Source: JAKLIX01 sp964605655
Lineage (GTDB): Bacteria; Bacteroidota; Bacteroidia; Bacteroidales; CAIXZF01
NCBI GenBank assembly: GCA_964605655.1
Contig: CAZSDK010000013.1
Coordinates: 1-64,000 of the forward strand
Direction of reading: 5' to 3'
Length of the DNA: 64,000 nt
Made by a program: the position numbers and the translations under genes. The notes beneath the pieces are model-generated. The model was not told the origin of the DNA. It searched no databases and saw only the letters and a list, made by a program, of their open reading frames with translations. This document shows positions 43,404-51,455 of the stretch, in pieces. Each line of letters starts with the position of its first letter. Within the stretch, counting starts at the first letter, position 1.

Positions 43404-44617
43404 GGTGATTCTGTTTTTAAGGATTTGCTATAACAACGGGTCGGATGCCGGGTGTCGCACATGACCGCACAAAAGTTGCAGTTGCAGCACGAGGAGCTGT
43501 GCTTTCTGTTGTCCCTGAACTTCAACATAAAATCTGGTTCTGCGACAAAAGGCCGGCAGAGACTCACCAGGTCGGCCTTACCCTCTTCCAGGGCTTCCAC
43601 GATCTCCTCGCCGCTTCTGAAGCCCCCCACGCTGATGACGGGTATCGAAGTCAGGGAGCGGGCCCTGCGGGCATCATCCAGGTTATAGACCGGGGTGAAA
43701 GGCCGGTGTCTCGGGAAAAAATAGGTATAAAGCAGGACCCTGGTCATCATTCTGAAAAAGATACTGCCTCTGTTCATGATAGGGTTTTTTTTCAGGATCA
43801 GCCTGAAAGGAAAATCCCCCCTGAAGATATTCAAGGGATGGTCCATCGTGCCATAACTGACCTCTATCGCTGTGACTTTCAACGCATCCAGCACCGTTAT
43901 CAGGGCCTCGAACTCCCTGGAGCCGAAGGAGCCATGACTGGTAGCCCCTGAACTGATCTTGACCAGGACCGGAAAATCTTTACCGCACTTTTCCCTGACG
44001 GCATGCACCACCTTTTCCAGGAACAGGGAACCGATACCCGTGTTCTTATCCACCCCGAACTCATCTCTTCTTGTATTGACGGAAGGAAGCAGGAACTGGT
44101 GAATGAGGTATCCGTGGGCTGCGTGGACCTCCACCCCGTCGAAACCCGACAACATGGCCCTGCGGGCTGCTTCGGCGTACTCCTCAATCTTTTGGTAAAC
44201 CTCCTCCGTAGAGAGTGCTTTCGGCTTATCCCAGAAATACAGGGATCTTTTACCCGAGGCACCCCTAATTCCAGATCCGGTGCTCTCAGCCAGGCTCTGG
44301 CGCCCGGAATGGGAGATCTGCAGAAAGACCGGGCAATGGTGCCGGTGGACCCTTTCGGTAAGTTTCTGAAAATGCGGGATCTTATCATCATGATCGATTC
44401 CTCCCTGGAACGGATGCATCGCCCTCCCTTCCCGGCTGGTGTAGACAAAACCACTGATGATCCCTCCTGCCTCCCCGCTGGCGAGGGCTTCATAATGCTG
44501 ATACAGTGCTTCCGTAGGAAATCCCTGCTCATCATACATGCCTTCATAGGTAGCCGCCCGCAGCACCCTGTTCTTCAGGGTCACCGTACCCAGCCAGTAG
44601 GATTCAAAAGGGTCCAT
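43400..44617 (-). CDS. Old-yellow-enzyme family NADH:flavin oxidoreductase with Fe-S motif
   Basis: The 405-residue protein is an FMN TIM barrel of the OYE family (LKNRVLRAATYEGM, FLQISHSGRQS, DGVEVHAAHGYLIHQFL, NTRRDEFG). The C-terminus carries C-x2-C-x2-C-x11-C (within SCCNCNFC...TRC), the 4Fe-4S ligand pattern of 2,4-dienoyl-CoA reductase-type members. The second, FAD/NAD-binding half of those 650-residue enzymes is absent. Such barrels reduce activated C=C bonds. In this operon it could saturate an enoyl or polyprenyl intermediate; the electron donor is unclear. Confidence 0.85.
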   Translation of the reverse strand: MDPFESYWLGTVTLKNRVLRAATYEGMYDEQGFPTEALYQHYEALASGEAGGIISGFVYTSREGRAMHPFQGGIDHDDKIPHFQKLTERVHRHHCPVFLQISHSGRQSLAESTGSGIRGASGKRSLYFWDKPKALSTEEVYQKIEEYAEAARRAMLSGFDGVEVHAAHGYLIHQFLLPSVNTRRDEFGVDKNTGIGSLFLEKVVHAVREKCGKDFPVLVKISSGATSHGSFGSREFEALITVLDALKVTAIEVSYGTMDHPLNIFRGDFPFRLILKKNPIMNRGSIFFRMMTRVLLYTYFFPRHRPFTPVYNLDDARRARSLTSIPVISVGGFRSGEEIVEALEEGKADLVSLCRPFVAEPDFMLKFRDNRKHSSSCCNCNFCAVMCDTRHPTRCYSKSLKTESP

Positions 44618-44620
44618 CCG

Positions 44621-45661
44621 TCAGGCTTTGATATTGGTATGCAGGTTAAACAGGAAACCCACAAAGACGTAAGAGACCAGGAAGAGCATCATCCCCAGGA
44701 CCGGGTTGAAAAGGGCGATGATCGTGGCCTGGGCACAGGTGCAGGCCCTGAAGTTGGTGACCAGGGAGTAATAGGTCATCTCCCCCTCGGGGTTTTTATA
44801 GTACAGATAACCGGTCCATATCTGCAGAAATACCGTCAGAATACCCAGAATGACAAAGGTGCGGTTGAGCCCGATCTCGAAACTCCGGAATCCGTAATAA
44901 CTGGCCAGAAAAAGGATGGAAGGCAGAAAAGAAGCGATGATGCTGAGATACCTGTTTTTTTCGATGCCATACCTGACGATCAGGGTCTTCTTTCCGGCCA
45001 GGGTATCGCCCGCAACATCCTTAAAATAAGTATAATAGGTCATCAGTCCGTTGATGATCGCAATAAAAGCCAGGGCGCTGAACCGGCTCCTGGTGAAATA
45101 ATGTTCCATCGGACCCGATGCCAGGAACCCAAACAGTCCACAAGAGCTGATCATGATGCCAAAGACGATGTTCCCCCAAACGCCCTTACCCTTGGCATAC
45201 TCGTACAAGATATTCAGCAGGACCCCTGCGATGAGCGGGATCAGGGCCACGGGTTCCAGGTAGAACCAGGTGATGGCTGTGGAACACAGCATCAGGAACA
45301 CCGAGAGCATCAGGGCTTTGCCGGGATGAAGCTCCCCGGTGACCATAGGCCTCTGGGGTGCATTGATCCGGTCTTCTTTCATACCCAGGTAATCGTTGAT
45401 GATCTGGTTGATCCCCCAGGCGAGGAACAGGATCATCAGGATGACCAACATCTTTTCGTTGGACGTCGGCACCTCTATCGTCGGGATAAAGGTCGAAGTC
45501 CCCAGTGGCTTGCCCACCGATGAAGCCACCCACTGGTAATAAGAAACTCCTATCCAGCCGGCGATGCCGGTGACGAAGCTGTAGTACAGGCGCATGGACC
45601 TTACGTACAGCCGTAAAAACCTGACAGCCGGGAGCGAAGCAATGGATTGTTGATTCATCAT
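44621..45661 (-). CDS. UbiA-family membrane prenyltransferase
   Basis: The 346-residue protein has eight or nine membrane helices and both aspartate-rich motifs of the UbiA family: NQIINDYLGMKEDRINAPQRP near residues 83-103 and YFKDVAGDTLAGKKT near 210-224. These bind the diphosphate of a polyprenyl donor through magnesium. UbiA enzymes attach prenyl chains to aromatic rings, glycerol phosphate or other acceptors. It lies 3-4 nt from its neighbours in the nine-gene operon. The acceptor is probably made by the other operon enzymes rather than a quinone ring, but that is inference. Confidence 0.88.
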   Translation of the reverse strand: MMNQQSIASLPAVRFLRLYVRSMRLYYSFVTGIAGWIGVSYYQWVASSVGKPLGTSTFIPTIEVPTSNEKMLVILMILFLAWGINQIINDYLGMKEDRINAPQRPMVTGELHPGKALMLSVFLMLCSTAITWFYLEPVALIPLIAGVLLNILYEYAKGKGVWGNIVFGIMISSCGLFGFLASGPMEHYFTRSRFSALAFIAIINGLMTYYTYFKDVAGDTLAGKKTLIVRYGIEKNRYLSIIASFLPSILFLASYYGFRSFEIGLNRTFVILGILTVFLQIWTGYLYYKNPEGEMTYYSLVTNFRACTCAQATIIALFNPVLGMMLFLVSYVFVGFLFNLHTNIKA

Positions 45662-45665
45662 AGGA

Positions 45666-46958
45666 TTACATTTTATTCACTTTTGCATAAAAATCGGGGA
45701 CATCTCCCTTCTCCAGCTTCCCGGTGATCCTTTCAGATAATTCGGGATCCAGCGGCAGGGAGGTCAGCTTTTCCTCCTGGTAGATGCGGGCGATCTCAGA
45801 GGCATATTTCTCGCACAGCCAGCAGTCACCCGGAGTATGGAACACCGCTCTCATCTTTCCGTAAATGACCTCAAAAGGTTCCATGGCAATATTGCCGAAG
45901 GAAATATTGAGAAACTCGCAAGGCTGCACATCGCCTTTGGCATTGATATAAAAACGGTCGGTCCCGCCTGCCGTACAGCCAAACTGTTCTTTTCCCTCGT
46001 CGATGATCATGGCAGCGATGGCAGGGTAATCACGGTAACGGGGCAGGTTGTTGTATACATCGACTTTATGTTTGATCGCCACCAGGTCTTCCGGCGAGAA
46101 CACGTCTGAACCTGTATGCAGCCATCCTCCGGCGGGCTTGGGCTTGATCAGCTGGATCAAAGCCCCGCCAAAGCCCTTTGCCCTGTCCATGACCCTCTCA
46201 AAGGTGCCGTTGAAATAATCATCCCGGGCCAGACAGGAGTTAAAGGTGACACTCAGGCCGGCTTCATGACAGGCCTGGATACCTCCTAAGAGGCTGTTCC
46301 AGGCTTCCCCGGAACCCATAAAATCATTGAGTTTCTCCTCGGCATCGGTGTGCAGGGAAAACATGATGCCGATGATATTGCCATTCTTGTTCAGCTCCTT
46401 CAGCTTTTCAGCAGTCATGCCGTCGCCTGTGGAATTGATCAGGATCTCGGAACGGGAATCAATGGCATGGCAGAGGGTCTTTAACCGCTCATACACCAGG
46501 AAAGGTTCTCCACCTTCAATGTTAAAGAAACCCATACCCTGGTCCTGAAGATACAAGGCGGCCTGTACCATAAGCCCTATCTCTGCGTCCTTCCCTTTGT
46601 CGAGCATCTGGTAACAATGCCTGCAGTGAAACCTGCAGGCCGAGGTCACCGACATGAGCACTGTGACGGCAGGCAGCTTGTCGTTGAATTCCATCACCTT
46701 ACGACATGCCTGGTAATAGGACTTCCCGGGAAAACCCGGCACGTAAAGGTTGATCTTGACACCGTTCGCCGTCTTCACATACTTGTTGTCCTTCATCTTC
46801 GAGAGAAAGAAGAGCAACCTTTTTACAAAACGAAAGAATTTTCCCGGACTCAGCTTCCCTGAAAAGAGCACCGGCAAAAAGTGAATCAGGGTGAATACCT
46901 TGATTTTCAGATTCATCAGGCTTCTGGAAAATCCAATGTACGTGGCAGGTGTCTTCAT
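45666..46958 (-). CDS. Radical SAM/SPASM-domain enzyme
   Basis: The 430-residue protein has the radical SAM cluster motif CxxxCxxC at Cys108, Cys112 and Cys115 (ACRFHCRHCYQ), and the GGEPFL motif for SAM binding. A C-terminal SPASM-like region carries several cysteines (FGCTAGG, VQPCEF, CWLCEKY) for extra Fe-S clusters. SPASM enzymes often modify peptides, but some act on small molecules. No precursor peptide gene is visible beside it. A basic, partly hydrophobic N-terminal extension of about 60 residues may bring it to the membrane. It overlaps the SDR gene by 4 nt. Confidence 0.88.
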   Translation of the reverse strand: MKTPATYIGFSRSLMNLKIKVFTLIHFLPVLFSGKLSPGKFFRFVKRLLFFLSKMKDNKYVKTANGVKINLYVPGFPGKSYYQACRKVMEFNDKLPAVTVLMSVTSACRFHCRHCYQMLDKGKDAEIGLMVQAALYLQDQGMGFFNIEGGEPFLVYERLKTLCHAIDSRSEILINSTGDGMTAEKLKELNKNGNIIGIMFSLHTDAEEKLNDFMGSGEAWNSLLGGIQACHEAGLSVTFNSCLARDDYFNGTFERVMDRAKGFGGALIQLIKPKPAGGWLHTGSDVFSPEDLVAIKHKVDVYNNLPRYRDYPAIAAMIIDEGKEQFGCTAGGTDRFYINAKGDVQPCEFLNISFGNIAMEPFEVIYGKMRAVFHTPGDCWLCEKYASEIARIYQEEKLTSLPLDPELSERITGKLEKGDVPDFYAKVNKM

Positions 46959-47995
46959 AAGTAATGATTTTCTTGATACCAGGCCACCGTTCGCCTTATC
47001 CCTTCTGACAGGGGTATTTCTGCCCTGAAACCCAGAAGATCCGAAGCATTCAGGCTTCGGTACCCGATATTGTCGTAAAACATATTGACCCTCCCCCGGG
47101 TAAGCAGGGGCGGACTTTTTCTCCTGAAAAGGGTGGCAAACAATTCTATCAGGAACGCCACCGGGTAGATCACTGAATGAGGAATGTGGCGCGGGCTCTT
47201 TAATCCGGCTGCCTTACAGAACTCACTGAATATCAAACTCATATTCTCAGGATTCTCGTTTCCGGCGATGATCCTCACCACCCCTTCCGGCCTTCTGGTG
47301 AGTGCCAGGAGATAGGCTCTGGCCAGATCCCCGGCATAGATCACGTGAAAGTGGTTCTTTTTGCTTCCCGGCATGAAAGGCATGCCGCTTTTTACGGTCT
47401 TGAGGTATTCATAGAACCCCGTGTGAAACTCATGTTCTCCATACACCCATACCGGCTCGATGATGGTCAGGTCCATCCGGTGTTCTTTGGCAAAGGCCAT
47501 GGCTTCGCGGGTCATCAGGGCCTTGGTATCGCGGTAATGGTTCATGGCGGAAGGGAAAAGGCGGTCGAGGGCATAGGGATAATGGGAGTTGAAGGGACTG
47601 TTCTCATCTTTTAGACCGGAATAATTTTCTTCTCCATAGCTGGAAACAGATCCGGTGATGATGACCTGCCTTATGTGATGATGGGTGGCAGCCCTGAGCA
47701 CGTTGAGGGTTCCCTCCACGTTCACCTGGAAGAATTCATCGTAACTGCCCCAGTCACTGGCCTTTCCTGCCGTATGGATGACGGCATCCATGCCTTCCAT
47801 TGAGTTACTGAAGCCCCCGGGGTCTGAGATGTCGCCGTGAACCACCTTTACCGGCATTCCTTCCAGGAACGACAGATCACTGCCCGGCCTGGTGAGGCAG
47901 GTGATCTGAAAGCCTTGTTCTGCAAGGCAGCGGGTCACATGTCCGCCGATAAAACCCGAGGCTCCCGTGATCCATATTTTTTCCGGCATGCTCAT
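46955..47995 (-). CDS. Extended short-chain dehydrogenase (NAD-dependent epimerase family)
   Basis: The 346-residue protein has a Rossmann fold with GASGFIGG at 11-18, Ser near 116-119 (TGSVSSYGEE) and the catalytic YxxxK at Tyr154/Lys158 (YRDTK). It resembles 3-beta-hydroxysteroid dehydrogenase and dihydroflavonol reductase-like members. Proteins of this class sit beside serine palmitoyltransferase genes in bacterial ceramide clusters, where one (CerR) reduces the keto group. Here it may reduce the alpha-amino ketone made by the oxoamine synthase. It starts 4 nt after the ketosynthase stop. Confidence 0.85.
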   Translation of the reverse strand: MSMPEKIWITGASGFIGGHVTRCLAEQGFQITCLTRPGSDLSFLEGMPVKVVHGDISDPGGFSNSMEGMDAVIHTAGKASDWGSYDEFFQVNVEGTLNVLRAATHHHIRQVIITGSVSSYGEENYSGLKDENSPFNSHYPYALDRLFPSAMNHYRDTKALMTREAMAFAKEHRMDLTIIEPVWVYGEHEFHTGFYEYLKTVKSGMPFMPGSKKNHFHVIYAGDLARAYLLALTRRPEGVVRIIAGNENPENMSLIFSEFCKAAGLKSPRHIPHSVIYPVAFLIELFATLFRRKSPPLLTRGRVNMFYDNIGYRSLNASDLLGFRAEIPLSEGIRRTVAWYQENHYL

Positions 47996-47999
47996 AAGC

Positions 48000-49253
48000 T
48001 CATTCTTTCACTTTTCCCAACAACAATCCAGCTTTGTGCCCCCCGAAACCATAAGAGACGGTGATCGCCTTTTCGATGGATATCTCTGTCTTTTCCTTTA
48101 CTATGTTAAGATCCTCAAAGGGATTTTCTGCCAGGTTGGGATGAAGAAGCGAGGTCCTGATGCTGAGGGCTGTGGCTGCAGCTTCATAGGCCCCGCTGGC
48201 TCCTATCGAATGACCGAGGATGCCTTTGGTGGAATTGACGTATGGCTGGTCGTCTTTGTGCTTAAAAAAACTTTTGATGAGCATGGCCTCGGTCTCGTCG
48301 TTCAGGCGGGTGCCGGTACCGTGGGCATTCAGATAGCCTATCTTCTCTTCTTTCAACCAGCCTCCGATGAGCTTTTTCAGCTGGGGTGCTTCCGGGTCCA
48401 TCTGAACGATATTATGCGCATCGCTGTTACAACGATAGTCAAGGATCTCGGCATAAGGCACCACGCCTCTTGCCAGGGCACGGCCCAGGGTTTCCAGGAT
48501 CAGCACACAGGCGCCTCCTTCAGAGAACAGGAACCCGCTCCGGTCTTCCGAGAAAGTACTGGGAAGCCCGTCCCGGCTATCTGTCAGGGTACCCAGGCAA
48601 TCGAAGCCCCTCATGATGGTGCCCGAAGGATCTTCCAGGCACTCCACGCCTCCCGTGATAGCCATGGCTGCCTTTCCTTCCTGCAGGGCCCGGAATGCCT
48701 CTCCTATGGCCAAGGTCCCTGAGGCACAGGACGCGTTCACGGTAAAAGAAGGACCCGTGATGCCAAAAAGGATGGAAAGCCAGGCGGCAGGGGCATCCGT
48801 CATGGTCATTGGGATCACCAGCCTGTTGAACCTCTTCTCCCATCCCTCCACGGCATGAGCCGCAAAAGCCTCAAAACCAGGCCTCAGCGGACATATCCCC
48901 GTACCGAGGATAATGGTACCATCTGCAAAATCAACAGAAGAAAGAGGATCCTGGCTTGCTCCCTCCAAGCCTGCATCTGCCATCGCCAGCCGGGTGGCCA
49001 GGTAGGCGGCTAATGACGGCTTCTCCATCATGCTTCCGTACTTCGCGGGAAACAGCTCTCTTAAGGATTCCAGATCCGGAAAAGGAACGAAAAACCTGGA
49101 CCTGTAATGATATTGCTTCTCAAACTCTGCCGGTATCTCCCTGATGTTTGTCTTCCCTGCAAGAAGTCCTTCCCAGAAATCCTTCACACCGTTCCCAATA
49201 GAGGAAACAGGACCTATCCCGGTGATCACCACCCTGTTACCTTTGTGTTTCAT
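48000..49253 (-). CDS. Beta-ketoacyl-ACP synthase (FabF-like)
   Basis: The 417-residue thiolase-fold enzyme has the full Cys-His-Lys-His set: Cys176 (VNASCASGT), His311 (LNAHGTGT), Lys343 (NSTKGILGH) and His348. It is thus an active chain-elongating ketosynthase rather than a chain-length factor. Only one copy is present and no ketoreductase/dehydratase of normal fatty-acid synthesis lies beside it, so it is probably a dedicated enzyme for the operon. It overlaps the end of the ThiL-like gene by 17 nt. Confidence 0.92.
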   Translation of the reverse strand: MKHKGNRVVITGIGPVSSIGNGVKDFWEGLLAGKTNIREIPAEFEKQYHYRSRFFVPFPDLESLRELFPAKYGSMMEKPSLAAYLATRLAMADAGLEGASQDPLSSVDFADGTIILGTGICPLRPGFEAFAAHAVEGWEKRFNRLVIPMTMTDAPAAWLSILFGITGPSFTVNASCASGTLAIGEAFRALQEGKAAMAITGGVECLEDPSGTIMRGFDCLGTLTDSRDGLPSTFSEDRSGFLFSEGGACVLILETLGRALARGVVPYAEILDYRCNSDAHNIVQMDPEAPQLKKLIGGWLKEEKIGYLNAHGTGTRLNDETEAMLIKSFFKHKDDQPYVNSTKGILGHSIGASGAYEAAATALSIRTSLLHPNLAENPFEDLNIVKEKTEISIEKAITVSYGFGGHKAGLLLGKVKE

Positions 49254-50250
49254 AATGAATGTATTGGACCATTTCTTTCAGATAGGTATGGATATCTCTG
49301 TAATCCCTGGCATACAAACGGTAATGAGTGAGGTCCAGCGTTTTCCCTTCTTTTTGTAAGAGAAAGGAGGTCGTATTCTCTATCTTCCCGATCCGTTGGA
49401 AGGGCAAGCCTCCGGCCTGTGCCGCACTAAGCATATCGCTTTCCTGTCCGGGTGGCACGGTGAACACCAGCTCATATTCTCCGCATTCTCCCAAAATGAG
49501 CAGGGTATCAGGCAGATGCATCATACCACAGAGCTCCCTGCCTTCAGGGAGCAAGGGCGGGTCGTGGAGTATAAAACCCAGTTGGTTCACCTCTGCCAGG
49601 GTCCTTACCGCCTGGTAAAGCCCGTCGCTGCTGTCGATACATGCCGAGGCGAAGCGGGAGATCACGGCTGCCTCCTTGTCACGGAGCGGTATCCTGAAAC
49701 GGCTCTCCCGGGTCAGAGCGACCAGGGCTGACTGGTCCGGGAAAAGGGTGGTAGCAGCCTGAAGATTACCACCCCCGGCCATCCCGGTCATGTAGATGAG
49801 ATCCCCTGCTTCTGCCCCTTTACGGCTGAGGCTGACCTTCGGACGGCCGATGGCGATACCGGTGTATTTCCATGCCTCTCCCATGCCCAGGTCGCCACCG
49901 ATAAAGGTCAAGTCCAGGGCACCAAGACAATCACGGATACCCTTGGCCAGGTCTTCAATAAAGGCATCGTCCCATTCCGGGGCGACTGTGACCACATGCC
50001 CGTAAACCATCGCCTCCCCGCCGGATGCCAGGATGTCGGAAATCGTGGCAGCTGCGACATTCCAGCCCAGGGTGTATGGATGGCTGTCGTCGAAACGGTC
50101 TTCGTACGAATATTCATCGGTGGTAAAGAGCCAGGGCACCCCATGGAGGGAGAATGGCTGTGCATCAAAATCAAAGCAGGACTCCGGGCTGAGTTCCGGG
50201 TTCCCGATGACCTTCAGAAATTGCCGTATGATCTGTTTTTCTTTGTCCAT
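49237..50250 (-). CDS. PurM/ThiL-like (AIR synthase superfamily) protein
   Basis: The 337-residue protein has the two-domain AIR-synthase fold seen in ThiL, HypE and SelD: WNVAAATISDILASGGEAM, VTVAPEWDDAFIEDLAKGI, FIGGDLGMGE, MTGMAGGGNLQAA, then SRFASACIDSSDGLYQAV and LGECGEYELVF in the second domain. ThiL phosphorylates thiamine monophosphate. The N-terminal GDDAAV-type ATP/Mg motif of ThiL is replaced by a different sequence (CFDFDAQPF), so a thiamine function is doubtful. It is the first gene of the operon, with a weak promoter box 130 nt upstream. The substrate is unknown. Confidence 0.75.
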   Translation of the reverse strand: MDKEKQIIRQFLKVIGNPELSPESCFDFDAQPFSLHGVPWLFTTDEYSYEDRFDDSHPYTLGWNVAAATISDILASGGEAMVYGHVVTVAPEWDDAFIEDLAKGIRDCLGALDLTFIGGDLGMGEAWKYTGIAIGRPKVSLSRKGAEAGDLIYMTGMAGGGNLQAATTLFPDQSALVALTRESRFRIPLRDKEAAVISRFASACIDSSDGLYQAVRTLAEVNQLGFILHDPPLLPEGRELCGMMHLPDTLLILGECGEYELVFTVPPGQESDMLSAAQAGGLPFQRIGKIENTTSFLLQKEGKTLDLTHYRLYARDYRDIHTYLKEMVQYIHYETQR

Positions 50251-50379
50251 GGCTTTAAAACCTCAAAGGTACCCTCTGACCCGGCGGGGAAAAAACGGAT
50301 TCCTGCAGCCTATCCGGTCCGGGTCTCATTTTTTCCTGACTCGCCCCGTGGCAGGCTGCCCGTCCCGGAGTTTATTAAT

Positions 50380-50387
50380 TAAAGATA
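50380..50387 (-). promoter_or_regulatory. Weak -7 box (TATCTTTA), possible operon promoter
   Basis: The minus strand reads TATCTTTA, one base from TAnnTTTG, with a TTTG 21 nt further upstream (50409-50412), slightly longer than the usual spacing of about 19. It lies 130 nt before the ThiL-like start. The TTTG would fall inside the 60-bp direct repeat. Confidence 0.3.
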
Positions 50388-50391
50388 CGCC

Positions 50392-50451
50392 AATTTACCC
50401 CCTTTCTGCAAATCCTGACAAGAATTCCCGCCTCACTGGCAGGAAATGCCA
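50392..50451. repeat. 60-bp direct repeat, copy 1
   Basis: These 60 bases, from AATTTACCCCCTTT to GGCAGGAAATGCCA, recur without a mismatch and in the same orientation at 51367-51426, 975 bp away. The pair brackets the GxxExxY gene. Confidence 0.95.
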
Positions 50452-50467
50452 TAAAATAGCCGTGGTT

Positions 50468-50610
50468 CCCCTGCTATCAACTCACCTTTGAGAAACCAGG
50501 GGGTTAGGTGTTAAGGAGCAGCATCCCCAGTTCTGCTGGTAGGATATTGTAAAAATTGTGCACTTTTAATGTCGAAAATGCACAAATTTGGTTGTTTTTG
50601 TGCAGTACTT
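50468..50610. repeat. About 142-bp direct repeat, copy 1
   Basis: This 143-bp segment recurs at 52898-53039 in the same orientation with about eight substitutions and one indel, all in the first 90 bases. The last 60 or so bases are identical. It holds a small hairpin (CCAGTTCTGCTGG) and the inverted repeat TTGTGCA (50556-50562) / TGCACAA (50579-50585), with a third half-site TTTTTGTGCA near 50595. A change in the hairpin stem between copies keeps pairing through a G-T wobble. Confidence 0.95.
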
Positions 50611-50889
50611 CATTTCCAAGGAGCATTTTTCCTGTTTTCGTCACTTTTTCTGAATAATTAATTATCCTATTGATAAACAATCATATACGATGGCAATATT
50701 TACATTTTGGGTGCCTCGAACCTAAATTTGCCTCTGATAGAAACAGGAAAAATATTTCCATTTGATTTTCCATTCTGAATATTGTATTGCATCTATATGA
50801 TAGAAGCTAATCACCTTTTTTTGCTTATTGCCTCCTTCTGGAAGGATTCAAACCACATAGAAGCAATCGATAGCAATAGGATTAATATT
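50611..50889. other. AT-rich leader of the accessory islet
   Basis: The bases between the first long repeat and the GxxExxY start have no convincing gene. The frame before ATG 50890 stays open back to a TTG at 50782, but that stretch is hydrophobic and unlike the family. The base composition is clearly more AT-rich than the operon to the left. Confidence 0.5.
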
Positions 50890-51303
50890 ATGACACAGAA
50901 TGAATTAAATGGATTGACCCATACCATAATTGGCGCTTCAATTGAAGTTCATCGTGAACTTGGACCTGGGTTATTGGAAAGTATTTATGAAAAATGTCTT
51001 ACCCATTTACTAAAGAAAAAGGGACTCAAGGTTGAAGCCCAGCAAAAAATCCCGATTATTTTTCAAGGCTTACAGTTAGACTGCGATCTAAGATATGATT
51101 TATTGGTGGAGGATGAAATTATTGTGGAAATAAAGGCTGTAGAAACTATGCTTCCAATTTTTGATGCCCAATTGCTTACGTATCTCAAATTGCTGGATAA
51201 AGCCAAAGGAGTACTCATCAATTTTAATTGTGTAAACATCTTTAAAGAAGGTCAAAAGACACTGGTAACAAGAAAGTACGGTGCTCTGCCGAAAGGATAC
51301 TAA
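50890..51303 (+). CDS. GxxExxY protein
   Basis: The 137-residue protein has the family signature GPGLLESIY (G-x-x-E-x-x-Y) near 26-32. A PD-(D/E)xK-like core follows (DLRYDLLVEDEIIVEIKAVE), then LLTYLKLLDKAKGVLINFN near the end. The family resembles small nuclease-fold proteins, often in accessory regions; its role is not established. I chose ATG 50890 (MTQNELNGLTH), where family homology begins, over the upstream TTG 50782. The gene is AT-rich, bracketed by 60-bp perfect direct repeats, and looks recently acquired. Confidence 0.85.
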   Translation: MTQNELNGLTHTIIGASIEVHRELGPGLLESIYEKCLTHLLKKKGLKVEAQQKIPIIFQGLQLDCDLRYDLLVEDEIIVEIKAVETMLPIFDAQLLTYLKLLDKAKGVLINFNCVNIFKEGQKTLVTRKYGALPKGY

Positions 51304-51366
51304 TGCACCTCCTATTGTGCCTATGTGGTTGAAAAAAATATTGAGGGTCCCATTGACGAAAACAGG

Positions 51367-51426
51367 AATTTACCCCCTTTCTGCAAATCCTGACAAGAAT
51401 TCCCGCCTCACTGGCAGGAAATGCCA
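51367..51426. repeat. 60-bp direct repeat, copy 2
   Basis: Identical to 50392-50451 over all 60 bases and in the same orientation. It lies between the GxxExxY stop and the AAA ATPase stop. Confidence 0.95.
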
Positions 51427-51455
51427 AATTAAGGAATGCCACCCCTGTATGAATT

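Noticed and set aside
44003..45523. A 506-codon open frame on the plus strand opposite the OYE-family and UbiA genes
   Set aside because: It is antisense to two genes with clear catalytic motifs, has a composition unlike a protein and no recognisable domain, so it is a shadow frame.
45666..46958. A ribosomally made, SPASM-modified peptide system
   Set aside because: No small precursor frame with Cys/Gly-rich core lies next to the radical SAM gene; its neighbours are lipid-type enzymes.
41034..50250. Flexirubin or dialkylresorcinol (DarA/DarB) pigment cluster
   Set aside because: No DarA/DarB-type pair, aromatic ammonia-lyase or acyltransferase set is present; the oxoamine synthase and UbiA do not fit that pathway.
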